64,000 nt of DNA from Arcanobacterium phocae (GTDB lineage: Bacteria > Actinomycetota > Actinomycetes > Actinomycetales > Actinomycetaceae). The notes beneath the pieces are model-generated. The model was not told the origin of the DNA. It did no database searches and worked only from the letters and a program-made list of their open reading frames with translations. The position numbers and the translations under genes were made by a program. The DNA lies in the NCBI RefSeq assembly GCF_900105865.1, contig NZ_LT629804.1, forward strand, positions 868,001-932,000, read 5' to 3'. Of this stretch, positions 1 through 7,249 are shown one piece after another; position 1 is the first letter of the stretch; the number at the start of each line of letters is the position of its first letter.

Positions 1-405
1 GTCGAAGAGATCGGCTGGCGTGGGTTTTTGCAGCCGTTGTTTGTGAAGCGTTTCGGCGCGATCTGGGGTGCGAGCCTGGTTGGCATCATCTGGGCGGCAT
101 GGCACGGCGACCAGTTGCTAGATCCGGCGGGGTTTGTAATTTTTGCGTTGACGTGTGTGGCACTCTCGTTGGTCTTGGAGATGATGGTTGCCGGTTCTTG
201 GTGGCAGCGGGGTTTGCTTGCAGCTGGGTTGCATTGGACAGTGAACATTGCGCCCGTCGTCGTTATTAATGTCGACGACGACGCAACGTCCAACGTGGCT
301 GTTGCCGCGGTATCGCTAATTCCGCAATGTGTGTTTGGGGTGATCGCCCTTGTGATTCTTGTCAAACGCTACGGTTGGCCGCGATTGGGTAAACTTAAGA
401 GATGA
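1..405 (+). CDS. CPBP family intramembrane metalloprotease, C-terminal part
   Basis: The reading frame is open from the first base, so the gene begins before the window. The visible 134 residues start with VEEIGWRGFLQP, which carries the EExxxR motif of CPBP (CAAX protease/bacteriocin-processing) membrane proteases. WAAWHGD supplies the conserved FxxxH-like second motif and LHWTVN the HxxxN-like third motif. Several hydrophobic stretches fit a polytopic membrane protein. In this family the two Glu and two His residues form the intramembrane active site. The role here (CAAX-type processing or immunity) cannot be told from sequence. Its stop codon overlaps the start of the next gene (ATGA, 402-405), so the two are probably translationally coupled. 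Confidence 0.85.
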   Translation, partial: VEEIGWRGFLQPLFVKRFGAIWGASLVGIIWAAWHGDQLLDPAGFVIFALTCVALSLVLEMMVAGSWWQRGLLAAGLHWTVNIAPVVVINVDDDATSNVAVAAVSLIPQCVFGVIALVILVKRYGWPRLGKLKR

Positions 406-1316
406 AAAGTTTTATGCGTCTGTGGCCGGTAGTTGCGGCCGTGAGTATTGTTCTTACTGGCTGTTCGCCAGCGGTTGAGTCTGTCCCGGATTCTGCTCCA
501 GCAGAGCAGAGTCAGAGCGAGGCGAGCCAGCCGGATAGTAACCCGGATCTTGCGTCGGTTCGTACCAGCAATTTGGTCGATGCGGCGACTCGCGAGGAAG
601 TTTTTGCCCAACTGCGCCAAGCTGGCATCAGTCAGGCGGCGCTGGATGAGTTTGCGCGTCAAGTGGAACGGTTCAATGGGAACGTGCCGACGTCGTCGTT
701 AGTCTCAGAAGGTTTCGTGCCGCTGAGCGCAACGGAGAAAATGGATGAACTTGCGATTATTCAGGCTGCGCAAGACAAAGCTGCCCCGTTAACGAATTGC
801 CGAATCACCACGTTTACGCTGGGGCGGGAACTGGTGACTGTTGGTAAGACTGACGGCGCGGACGATTCGCAACTGTTCTTCGACGCAGAGTCTATCGATA
901 CTCCGCCGGCGATATTTAATGCTGGTGAGCGCGATGCGTTCATGGCGCTATATGGGCGCGTGCCGACCGTGGCGGCGAAGGATTCTGCGCAGCATGCGAA
1001 GGATATTGCGGCGTATTTTGCCGATCACCAGATTACGTTTACGCCGGGTAAGGCGTCGATGGTGTCGGTGTTTATGCACGACAATATCGATCCAGAGCGC
1101 GCGGCGATGTTCGTTGGGCACGTGGGCGTGCTGGTGGAAAACGAGCCGGGGAAGTTGTTGTTTGTGGAGAAGCTGGCGTTCGATCAGCCGTATCGGGCGA
1201 GCTGGTTTGAATCGCGCGACCAACTGGTGACATATCTGCGCTCGATGTACGATGACGGGCCAGATCAAGACTATAGCCAGCCGGTGATTATGGAGAATGA
1301 TCGCGTGCTGTCTTAA
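402..1316 (+). CDS. Secreted lipoprotein, DUF4300-like
   Basis: A 304-residue protein beginning with a lipoprotein signal peptide: a charged start, a hydrophobic run, then lipobox LTGC with Cys at about residue 21. A Ser/Glu/Pro-rich linker follows, typical of surface lipoproteins. The mature part starts near SNLVDAATREEVFAQLRQAGI and contains FVGHVGVLVE, a pattern I associate with the DUF4300 family of Gram-positive lipoproteins; this is from memory and tentative. No catalytic motif is recognised. The start overlaps the upstream protease stop by ATGA, suggesting one operon and coupled translation. A second Met four codons downstream is an alternative start. Confidence 0.75.
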   Translation: MKSFMRLWPVVAAVSIVLTGCSPAVESVPDSAPAEQSQSEASQPDSNPDLASVRTSNLVDAATREEVFAQLRQAGISQAALDEFARQVERFNGNVPTSSLVSEGFVPLSATEKMDELAIIQAAQDKAAPLTNCRITTFTLGRELVTVGKTDGADDSQLFFDAESIDTPPAIFNAGERDAFMALYGRVPTVAAKDSAQHAKDIAAYFADHQITFTPGKASMVSVFMHDNIDPERAAMFVGHVGVLVENEPGKLLFVEKLAFDQPYRASWFESRDQLVTYLRSMYDDGPDQDYSQPVIMENDRVLS

Positions 1317-1324
1317 CGGCGGGC

Positions 1325-1360
1325 AAGCTGAGTGTCCACGTGGTGTAGGGCACTCAGCTT
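1325..1360. terminator. Inverted repeat after the lipoprotein gene
   Basis: AAGCTGAGTG (1325-1334) and CACTCAGCTT (1351-1360) form a perfect 10-bp stem with a 16-nt loop, starting 8 bases after the stop codon. There is no run of T after it, so it is at best a weak or factor-assisted terminator. Its last two bases are the start of the next promoter's -35 box. Confidence 0.5.
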
Positions 1361-1386
1361 GACGTTATGGAAATGGTAATGATACT
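1359..1386 (+). promoter_or_regulatory. Promoter of the metP-metS operon
   Basis: TTGACG (1359-1364), a 16-bp spacer and GATACT (1381-1386) resemble a primary sigma-factor promoter. Transcription would begin near 1393, about 165 bases upstream of the metP start, leaving room for the structured leader described next. Confidence 0.6.
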
Positions 1387-1393
1387 GTAAACA

Positions 1394-1505
1394 CCATGTT
1401 GCGTAAGAGTTTAGAGATTATTAGCGGGTGTGCAGGCTAGAGAAGCCGCCATCCGCAGTCCTGCGCACCCCACCCCGAAACCTTCTTGGTTCGGGGATTT
1501 TTTAT
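1394..1505 (+). promoter_or_regulatory. Structured leader with intrinsic terminator (putative attenuator) upstream of metP
   Basis: Between the promoter and metP lie two consecutive hairpins. The first has an 11-bp stem, GGGTGTGCAGG (1426-1436) with CCTGCGCACCC (1460-1470), and a 23-nt loop. The second, CCCCGAA (1473-1479) with TTCGGGG (1490-1496), is followed by ATTTTTTAT and is a classical intrinsic terminator. Because the terminator lies inside the transcript and ahead of the transporter, premature termination is a likely control point. A 14-codon frame starts at ATG 1396 and ends at TAG 1438-1440, directly after the 5' arm of the first hairpin; its codons are not rich in Met or Ala. No known riboswitch family was recognised. 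Confidence 0.5.
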
Positions 1506-1559
1506 ATCGCGTTTCGCACGTTTTGATTGTCAATCCATTTCCAGCAAAGGTGTCTTTTT

Positions 1560-3167
1560 ATGTCTACAACAACAGGTAGAGAAGTCTGGTCGTCTCGGAC
1601 AGTGTTTCTTGCTGCCGCAATTGGCTCGGCGATTGGGTTAGGGAACATTTGGCGGTTCCCGTATATCGCCTATGAGAACGGCGGCGGGTCCTTCCTCGTG
1701 CCGTACGTGATCGCGCTGGTGACAGGCGGCGTATCGATGCTGTTCTTCGACTACGCGATCGGGCACCGGTTCCGTGGTGCGCCGCCGTTGGCGTTCCGCC
1801 GGATTTCGCGCCGGGCCGAGATGTTTGGCTGGGTGCAAACTTTGGTGACGTTTTTTATCGCGGTCTACTACATGGCAATTTTGGCGTGGTCGGCATTCTA
1901 TGCCTACTATTCGCTGACGTTGGCGTGGGGCGATGATCCCGAAGCGTTCTTCGTCAAGGAGTTCTTGCAGGTTGATGGCTCGCGGGTTTTCAGCGCCGGA
2001 TATTTGCCGAGTTTGACCATCGGCTTGGCGCTGATCTGGCTGGCGTTGCTCTATGTCATGTCCCATGGCGTCGAGCGCGGCGTAGGTAAGGTGTCGAAGG
2101 TTGCTGTGCCGTTGTTAATCGTGCTGTTTTTGGCGATCACGGTGCGTGCGCTGTTCCTGCCAGGTGCGGCTGCTGGCTTGGATACGCTGTTTACCCCGGA
2201 CTGGTCGGCGCTGTTAAAGCCATCGGTATGGATGGCTGGTTACGGTCAGATCTTCTATTCGCTCGCGGTTGGTTTTGGCATCATGTTGACGCAGGCGTCC
2301 TACTTGAAGCGTCGTACTGACGTGACCACGACCGCCTGGACAGTTGCCTTCGCGAATTCTTCCTTCGAGGTGCTGGCTGGCATCGGAGTGTTCTCGGTGT
2401 TGGGATATATGGCGACGACGTCGGGTCAAGAAGTTGGCGACGTAGTTTCGTCTGGAATCGGGCTGGCGTTCATCGCTTTCCCGAAGATCATCTCGCTGAT
2501 GCCGGGCGGTCCATTGTTTGGTGCATTGTTCTTTGGTTCGCTGTTCTTGGCCGGGTTCACGTCAATGTTTTCGATCATCGAGGTGCCGATCTCGGCTGCA
2601 ATGGACAAGTTCGGTTGGGCACGCCGCAAGGCTGTGATGGTTGTTGGTGGTTTGGCTGGCGCGATCTCTGTGGCGTTATTGCCGACGACGACGGGCCTTG
2701 CGACCTTGGACATCATGGATAAGTTCATCAACGTGTTCGGCATCGTGATGATCGCCCTGGTGACTTTGCTGGTTGTGGGGTGGGGCATGAAGATGTTCCC
2801 AGTGCTTTCGCGGCATTTGGATGCTATCTCAACGATTCGTACGCGCGGCTGGTGGGTTGCTGCAGTTGGCGTCCTTACCCCGTTCGTATTGGCGGTGACC
2901 TTGGTTGGTGACACTCGCGAACTGTTGACGAACCCGTATGGAGGCTATACCACCGGGCAGCTGCTGGTGTTCGGCTGGGGATTAGCCCTGTTGATTTGGG
3001 TAGTTGGTTTTGTGATGAGTCGATTGCCGTGGGCTAAGAAAACTGAACTGCAGGCTCCGGTTGAGTACGACTTCGACGTTGATCGGCCGGCCGACCAGCC
3101 GCATCCGGTTGCCGTTGATGTTCGTGGTGAAAGTAGTGAAGAGCTAACAGAAGGGGGCCGGGCATGA
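1560..3167 (+). CDS. metP: Sodium-dependent transporter (NSS family), methionine/alanine importer large subunit
   Basis: A 535-residue polytopic membrane protein of the neurotransmitter:sodium symporter family. The first membrane helix carries the family signature region with AIGLGNIWRFPYIAYENGG, which in this family helps bind Na+ and substrate. About eleven or twelve hydrophobic segments follow. The charged C-terminal tail is cytoplasmic. The start at ATG 1560 is chosen because AAAGG (1546-1550) lies 9 bases upstream; a TTG at 1527 in the same frame has no such site. The gene overlaps metS by ATGA. In Corynebacterium glutamicum the equivalent pair MetP/MetS imports methionine and alanine; substrate here is inferred from that arrangement. 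Confidence 0.85.
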   Translation: MSTTTGREVWSSRTVFLAAAIGSAIGLGNIWRFPYIAYENGGGSFLVPYVIALVTGGVSMLFFDYAIGHRFRGAPPLAFRRISRRAEMFGWVQTLVTFFIAVYYMAILAWSAFYAYYSLTLAWGDDPEAFFVKEFLQVDGSRVFSAGYLPSLTIGLALIWLALLYVMSHGVERGVGKVSKVAVPLLIVLFLAITVRALFLPGAAAGLDTLFTPDWSALLKPSVWMAGYGQIFYSLAVGFGIMLTQASYLKRRTDVTTTAWTVAFANSSFEVLAGIGVFSVLGYMATTSGQEVGDVVSSGIGLAFIAFPKIISLMPGGPLFGALFFGSLFLAGFTSMFSIIEVPISAAMDKFGWARRKAVMVVGGLAGAISVALLPTTTGLATLDIMDKFINVFGIVMIALVTLLVVGWGMKMFPVLSRHLDAISTIRTRGWWVAAVGVLTPFVLAVTLVGDTRELLTNPYGGYTTGQLLVFGWGLALLIWVVGFVMSRLPWAKKTELQAPVEYDFDVDRPADQPHPVAVDVRGESSEELTEGGRA

Positions 3168-3358
3168 GTGCTTCAGCCGTAGTAATGATGATCGTTTATT
3201 TAGGAATTGTTGGCGGCGGGCTCGCGTACGGCGTGGGGCTCATGGCTACCCATCCGGACGAAACTGCCGGGGAGCTGGGCGCGCTGGAGCATGAGGCTAA
3301 GGCCGCGGCGCGCGAGGCTGGCGGGATTGGTGTTGGTAGCATGGAGCCGCTGGACTAG
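3164..3358 (+). CDS. metS: Methionine/alanine importer small subunit
   Basis: A 64-residue protein with one hydrophobic segment (about residues 5-27, rich in Val, Ile and Gly) followed by an acidic/Ala-rich soluble tail. It starts inside the stop of metP (ATGA at 3164-3167). Its size, single transmembrane helix and tight coupling to an NSS transporter match MetS, the small subunit needed by MetP in corynebacteria. It is followed 8 bases later by a long palindrome that could end the transcript. Confidence 0.8.
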   Translation: MSASAVVMMIVYLGIVGGGLAYGVGLMATHPDETAGELGALEHEAKAAAREAGGIGVGSMEPLD

Positions 3359-3366
3359 CGTCTGGA

Positions 3367-3427
3367 AAACCCGGCAATAGCGCAAACCTAGCTCATATAA
3401 GCCTCGGTTTGCGCTATTGCCGGGTTT
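3367..3427. repeat. Palindromic repeat, copy 1 (possible bidirectional terminator)
   Basis: A perfect 22-bp stem: left arm 3367-3388 and right arm 3406-3427, sharing the core GGCAATAGCGCAAACC and its reverse complement, with a 17-nt loop TAGCTCATATAAGCCTC. A near-identical element in inverted orientation lies at 4704-4764. It sits 8 bases after metS and ends in GGGTTT, so it may terminate transcription, but the shared loop sequence shows the two copies have a common origin. Confidence 0.85.
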
Positions 3428-3488
3428 ACTGTGCACCTGACTAGTTACCAGGCCCTGAAACGGGCATCTTTCTCCAGGATAGCTATGG

Positions 3489-3510
3489 TAAGGTTAACCT
3501 AACCTATATA
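3489..3510 (+). promoter_or_regulatory. DtxR/IdeR-type iron box overlapping the -10 region
   Basis: AGGTTAACCTAACCT (3491-3505) matches 14 of 15 core positions of the DtxR/IdeR consensus AGGTTAGSCTAACCT, and the 19-bp form (3489-3507) matches 16 of 19. A -10-like TATATA overlaps its right end (3505-3510). Binding of an iron-loaded repressor here would block RNA polymerase, so the following operon is predicted to be expressed when iron is scarce. No convincing -35 was seen. Confidence 0.75.
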
Positions 3511-3522
3511 GAGGAGTGTAAG

Positions 3523-3876
3523 ATGTCGCCAACCCTGTTATCGGAATCAGTTGTGGTAGCTGATGTTTTGGCCGATTTACCTGTAGTGAAGAATTCGACG
3601 ACGTCGCGAGTGGTGGTCAATAACGAATTGCTGCGTCATGTGATGTTTTCGATGGATGCCGGTCAAGTGTTAACCGAGCACTCATCTTCGCGGGCAGTGA
3701 TCGTCAATATTCTCTCTGGGAAAATGTTGTTCACGGTTTCCGATGCGGTGCAAACCGTTAGCGGTGGAGATGTTATTTATCTTGCGCCGAATGAACGTCA
3801 TGCGGTTGAAGCAGTAGAACCGTCCTATATGTCGTTGACTTTAGTTGTTCAACCAACTTCGGAGGAAACTTCATGA
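3523..3876 (+). CDS. Cupin-domain protein, iron-box controlled
   Basis: A 117-residue single-domain cupin. The core runs from about residue 35 to 110, with beta-rich motif 1 around AGQVLTEHSSSRAVIVNILSG and motif 2 around SGGDVIYLAPNERHAVEAVE. The first motif keeps one His (EHSS) rather than the usual HxH, while motif 2 keeps its His (NERHAV), so metal binding may be weak or altered. GAGGAG lies 6 bases before the ATG. The end overlaps the methyltransferase start (ATGA). Small cupins often bind metals or small ligands; with the iron box a role in metal stress or siderophore/haem chemistry is possible, but no function can be assigned. Confidence 0.8.
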   Translation: MSPTLLSESVVVADVLADLPVVKNSTTSRVVVNNELLRHVMFSMDAGQVLTEHSSSRAVIVNILSGKMLFTVSDAVQTVSGGDVIYLAPNERHAVEAVEPSYMSLTLVVQPTSEETS

Positions 3877-4691
3877 GCGGTGATATAAAAGGTGCTCGGA
3901 GCGGTCCAGAAGAAAATCGACTACAGGGTCACTGGCTGCTAGCCAAAATGGGGAAGCGGGTGCTACGCCCTGGTGGGCTAGAAATGACCACCACTTTGCT
4001 GGAGCACGCCGAACTGAAACCTACACAGACGGTTGTAGAGTTTGGGCCAGGCGTAGGTAAAACAGCTAGTTTGTTGCTTCAGACACCGCCGAGCAGTTAC
4101 ATCGGAGTAGATCCGCACACGGAAGGTACCTCGGACGTTAGTCGAATTCTCAAGAACTATCCGCACGTCGCTAGTCGTTTAGTAGCCGCCGATGCTAAGG
4201 ATACTGGTCTTGAAGACGGTGTGGCAGATATGGTGATGGGCGAAGCAATGCTTACCATGATGTCGCCTGCTGACAAGATAGCGACAATGCGTGAGGCTGC
4301 GCGATTGCTGAAACCGGGTGGCAAATATGTCATTCATGAAATGGGGCTGATTCCGGACGATATTGCGCCCGAACTAGCTCAGCAATTACAAAAAGAGATT
4401 TCACGTACGATCAAGGTTGGAGCTAGGCCTCTCACAATGCCAGAATGGCAGCAGCTTCTAACCGAAGCCGGGCTTGCCGTCGAGTTCACCTACAGTAACT
4501 CCATGAGCTTGCTGGAACCCAAACGCCTGCTTGCCGACGAAGGTCTAGTAGGCGTGCTTCGGATTGTTAAAAACATGATCACTAATCCGGCAGGCCGCAA
4601 ACGTATGCTTGCGATGCGGGCGATCTTTGATGAATACGCAGATAATTTATGTGCTGTTGGAATTATCGCCACTAAGCCACTCGCTGAGTGA
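3873..4691 (+). CDS. Class I SAM-dependent methyltransferase, iron-box operon
   Basis: A 272-residue Rossmann-fold methyltransferase. Motif I is VVEFGPGVGKTAS (about residues 53-65). The acidic residue ending strand 2 is in YIGVDPH, and motif III/post-motif LKPGGKYVIHEMG (about 148-160) is typical of the Methyltransf_11/UbiE-like group. It overlaps the cupin gene by ATGA, so both are made from the iron-box promoter. The substrate is unknown; homologues I recall are annotated only as methyltransferase domain proteins. The palindromic repeat copy 2 begins 12 bases after its stop. Confidence 0.8.
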   Translation: MSGDIKGARSGPEENRLQGHWLLAKMGKRVLRPGGLEMTTTLLEHAELKPTQTVVEFGPGVGKTASLLLQTPPSSYIGVDPHTEGTSDVSRILKNYPHVASRLVAADAKDTGLEDGVADMVMGEAMLTMMSPADKIATMREAARLLKPGGKYVIHEMGLIPDDIAPELAQQLQKEISRTIKVGARPLTMPEWQQLLTEAGLAVEFTYSNSMSLLEPKRLLADEGLVGVLRIVKNMITNPAGRKRMLAMRAIFDEYADNLCAVGIIATKPLAE

Positions 4692-4703
4692 CCCGGGTCT
4701 GCG

Positions 4704-4764
4704 AATCTGGGCAATAGCGCAAACCGAGGTCTATATGAGCTAGGTTTGCGCTATTGCCGAGTTT
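4704..4764. repeat. Palindromic repeat, copy 2 (inverted relative to copy 1)
   Basis: A 16-bp perfect core stem (4710-4725 with 4743-4758) extended by imperfect pairs to 4704/4764. The arms are the same core as copy 1, and the loop GAGGTCTATATGAGCTA is almost the exact reverse complement of the copy 1 loop. The right arm runs into GAGTTTTCC, so it could terminate the methyltransferase transcript. Together the two copies bracket the cupin-methyltransferase cassette. Confidence 0.85.
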
Positions 4765-4813
4765 TCCTTACGCACGGTTGCTGGGCTAGCGTTGCTCATC
4801 CGGGTGGATCCAC

Positions 4814-4953
4814 TCGGAAATATCCTTCCGAAAAAACTGTCTGTATGTCCATGATATTGATAAAAAATGGGAATTCGGAAAAATTGTTCCGAAAGTAGTG
4901 AACCTAGGGTATTCTTATGGTCATGAATACCTTAACCGGAAATATCCTTCCGA
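4814..4953 (+). promoter_or_regulatory. Three HipB-like operators around the hipB start
   Basis: Three inverted repeats share half-sites TCGGAA and TTCCGA with an identical 6-bp spacer: 4814-4831, 4874-4893 (extended to TTCGGAA/TTCCGAA) and 4936-4953 (left half CCGGAA). The middle site overlaps the expected -35 position of a promoter whose -10 is TATTCT (4910-4915). The third lies inside the regulator's first codons. The arrangement is that of an autorepressed regulator. Confidence 0.75.
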
Positions 4954-5180
4954 AAAAAGCTTCTGCTGTCAGTGTTGCTGGTGCTCCGACGTCGATCGCC
5001 CAGAAACTGAAAACGACTCGTAAAGAATATGGACTTACTCAACAACAGGTAGCCGATCTTGCGGGCGTGTCAGATCGGACTGTGCGTAAGCTCGAACAAG
5101 GCGAGGCAAGCCCGAGTCTGAAAGCTCTTTTGGCTGTTGCAGCAACCCTTGGTTTAGAGGTTCAGGTGGTGCTGCCGTGA
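4923..5180 (+). CDS. hipB: HipB-like XRE-family transcriptional regulator (antitoxin)
   Basis: An 85-residue protein with an N-terminal tail followed by a helix-turn-helix of the XRE/Cro type at about residues 24-80: AQKLKTTRKEYGLTQQQVADLAGVSDRTVRKLEQGEASPS. This is the HipB type that represses its own operon and neutralises the HipA kinase. The start at ATG 4923 is preferred because the -10 box TATTCT ends 7 bases upstream, suggesting a leaderless message; ATG 4917 in the same frame would add two residues. Its end overlaps the hipA remnant by 4 bases. Since that partner is truncated, the protein may now be an orphan repressor. Confidence 0.8.
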   Translation: MNTLTGNILPKKASAVSVAGAPTSIAQKLKTTRKEYGLTQQQVADLAGVSDRTVRKLEQGEASPSLKALLAVAATLGLEVQVVLP

Positions 5181-5638
5181 AACAATCGCTGGCTATGGAA
5201 CTCCCCGATTTACGGTTTGTTGAAAGCGCAGATGTATATAAAGGAGATCTGCATGCAGGAACACTAACTCGTCTACCTAATGGAGACGTCGAATTTTCCT
5301 ACCTTCCTGATTATAGTGGCGAACCGGTTTCATTTTCGTTGCCGTTAGGCGAAAAGGCTGTGCGCCCAGGGGGAGCTCTTCCGGCATTCTTTGCCGGGCT
5401 GCTACCAGAGGGTCACCGGCTAACAGTATTAAAGCAATCCACCAAAACCTCAATGGACGATGAATTGACCATGCTCCTTGCGGTCGGTGCTGATACACCG
5501 GGAGATGTCCGAGTCTTTCCTGCAGGGCCTATTGAAATGGAACTGCTCGCCTTTCTTATCGCCACTTGCAATCGACCTGCCGAATATGTTTCATTCCTTT
5601 GGAAGCTTCCTATGTCAAACATGTCTTTGTTTTCTTGA
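5177..5638 (+). pseudogene. hipA: Truncated hipA (N-terminal domain only)
   Basis: The first ~117 residues match the N-terminal subdomain of HipA-type Ser/Thr kinases, including ALPAFFAGLLPEGHRL (about 67-82) and the run TMLLAVGADTPGDVRVFPAG. Full HipA proteins are about 400-440 residues and carry the kinase core, with ATP-binding and catalytic Asp motifs, further downstream. Here the frame changes abruptly to an unrelated tail of about 36 residues and stops at 153. No kinase domain is found downstream in any frame. The toxin is therefore expected to be inactive. The join probably marks a deletion or insertion boundary where AT-rich DNA begins. Confidence 0.75.
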
Positions 5639-5978
5639 CGTTTTCTCGGGGAATTTGATACTAGAATAGTTGCTCTTTTTGTGTGTGGCAGGAAAGGATT
5701 TTTAGAAAATGATATCGCTGAAATTTGTGACTGTCACTATGCAAGGAATACAAATTTCCACCGTTGGGGCTTATCTATTTTGATTCAGTAAGTTTGGCGC
5801 TCCGTTATCTTTTTCTTACGCCGATGTGCAGGGATCGAAAAAGCGGTTAGCTATGTTTTTAGCATTGTGTAGGAAGATAACCTTTGTTCGGCAGTGTTAT
5901 GTGCGAGTAGATGATGTGTAAATCTGTGTATGAGATCAGAGCAAAGTCGTAAAAGCTGTTAACTTGTGAGTAGATAGC
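5639..5978. other. AT-rich intergenic stretch after the hipA truncation
   Basis: About 340 bases with no recognisable gene, tRNA or structured RNA. No remaining HipA kinase sequence was found. Base composition is clearly more AT-rich than the flanking core genome and matches the following membrane-protein gene, suggesting that both arrived together. Confidence 0.5.
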
Positions 5979-6995
5979 ATGGTCGAGTGTCATAGTAGTG
6001 ACAGAATTGAGGGAGAATTGTTAAGTATATTATTTGGCATAAGCGGCGCAGTTTTCGTAAGGGGATTCTTCCGGATGCTGGAGTTAAGGAAAGGAACGCT
6101 TGATTTTCCAGTAAAGTACATGACAGTACAGGAACTACGCACAACATTTCCCGTTTCTAAAAGGTCAGCACGATTTTTAGCATTTAGAACTGTACCTGCA
6201 TTTGTAGTTGCTCTGTTGCTGATATCAATAGGTCAACAACAAAATTTAGGCTCATGGACATTGAGAGCGAGTATAGTAATTGCGTTGCTATTTGGACATT
6301 ATCTTGATGTGATTGGCATTTTTAAAAAATCTAATAAGGTAGCTATCAGATTCATACATGGAGCATTATTTTTTTGGTACATAATCCTGGCGATTATTTT
6401 TTGTTTTGTTGCTGAACTTGATCTGAGATGGCTTGCACCTGACCTCGAAAATTTGCGAGATTCTCTGTGGGCTGGCCTCATTATTGGAATAGGGGTAGCT
6501 ATATTTATAAAATTGGATTCAACAAAAGATGAACCTGTCTCATTGACGGGGGAAACCGTGAATGATGATGAGGAAAAATATATATGGAAGTGTTTCAGGA
6601 AAGTCAATAAGCGCTTCTGTATCATTATATTCAAAATATCTCGCCAGTATGCTATAGAGCCTCTTCTAATCTACTCCATTGTAATTTTTGAGGATATGAA
6701 TCGACCGTGGCTAATCAGATTTATAGAAAAAGTAGTAAATAGATTTTCTGATCGTAGTCTTACGGTTGGAATTGCACAGGTGAAGTCGCCTTTTCCACTT
6801 AGCGATAAGGCCAGCATAGAAAGAATGGGACAGTTGATCGGCGAGCGGAAAGGCAAAAAAGAAAACGTTTCTAATGAGGATATAGTGGCGTTTTATAACA
6901 ATGATAGGAATTATGTGCAACAGGTAATGTTGATATGCTCCGTTTTAAGAAAGTTATCCGAAGCTGATCCTGCAGACCGGACATCTATTTTATAA
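5979..6995 (+). CDS. Membrane protein of unknown function with possible lysozyme-like C-terminal domain
   Basis: A 338-residue protein not recognised as a known family. About five hydrophobic segments lie at residues 14-34, 66-85, 95-115, 125-146 and 163-178. A hydrophilic acidic linker (about 180-200) and a soluble C-terminal region follow. In that region IYSIVIFEDMNRPW (Glu238) and, 26 residues later, LTVGIAQVKS (264-268 GIAQV) resemble the catalytic Glu and the GLMQ-like motif of lytic transglycosylases; this is inference only. The gene is strongly AT-rich compared with the core genome, indicating transfer. The ATG has no good ribosome site; GAGGGAG lies close before an in-frame TTG 13 codons later. 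Context is a defence island. Confidence 0.65.
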   Translation: MVECHSSDRIEGELLSILFGISGAVFVRGFFRMLELRKGTLDFPVKYMTVQELRTTFPVSKRSARFLAFRTVPAFVVALLLISIGQQQNLGSWTLRASIVIALLFGHYLDVIGIFKKSNKVAIRFIHGALFFWYIILAIIFCFVAELDLRWLAPDLENLRDSLWAGLIIGIGVAIFIKLDSTKDEPVSLTGETVNDDEEKYIWKCFRKVNKRFCIIIFKISRQYAIEPLLIYSIVIFEDMNRPWLIRFIEKVVNRFSDRSLTVGIAQVKSPFPLSDKASIERMGQLIGERKGKKENVSNEDIVAFYNNDRNYVQQVMLICSVLRKLSEADPADRTSIL

Positions 6996-7249
6996 GGATC
7001 TGGTGTTCGTACGGAAAGACGATTGTTATAAGTCAACGGTGGAAATATTCGGCGGAGTGTTGTGTTCAGGTAGTGTATTTTGCTATTGAAACGGAAGGCA
7101 TATTTTGGTTGCAGGCCAGTAGATAGGTGTTGTTCAAGGATTGCTTGGCTGATGGGTTAAAGCAATGAAGCGTACTGATTTTTGTTCCTCGGTTTTTCGA
7201 TGGGGATTGGGTTATGACTCAACGTTATTCATAAGACTTTAGGGATTGT
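6996..7249. other. Intergenic stretch before the IS remnant
   Basis: No gene recognised. It presumably includes the decayed left end of the IS3-family element; no clear terminal inverted repeat could be identified by eye. Confidence 0.4.

Noticed and set aside
1367..1390. Short Met-rich frame MEMVMIL upstream of the methionine-type importer
   Set aside because: It lies inside the promoter (from just after the -35 through the -10), upstream of the predicted transcription start, so it cannot be a translated leader peptide of this transcript.
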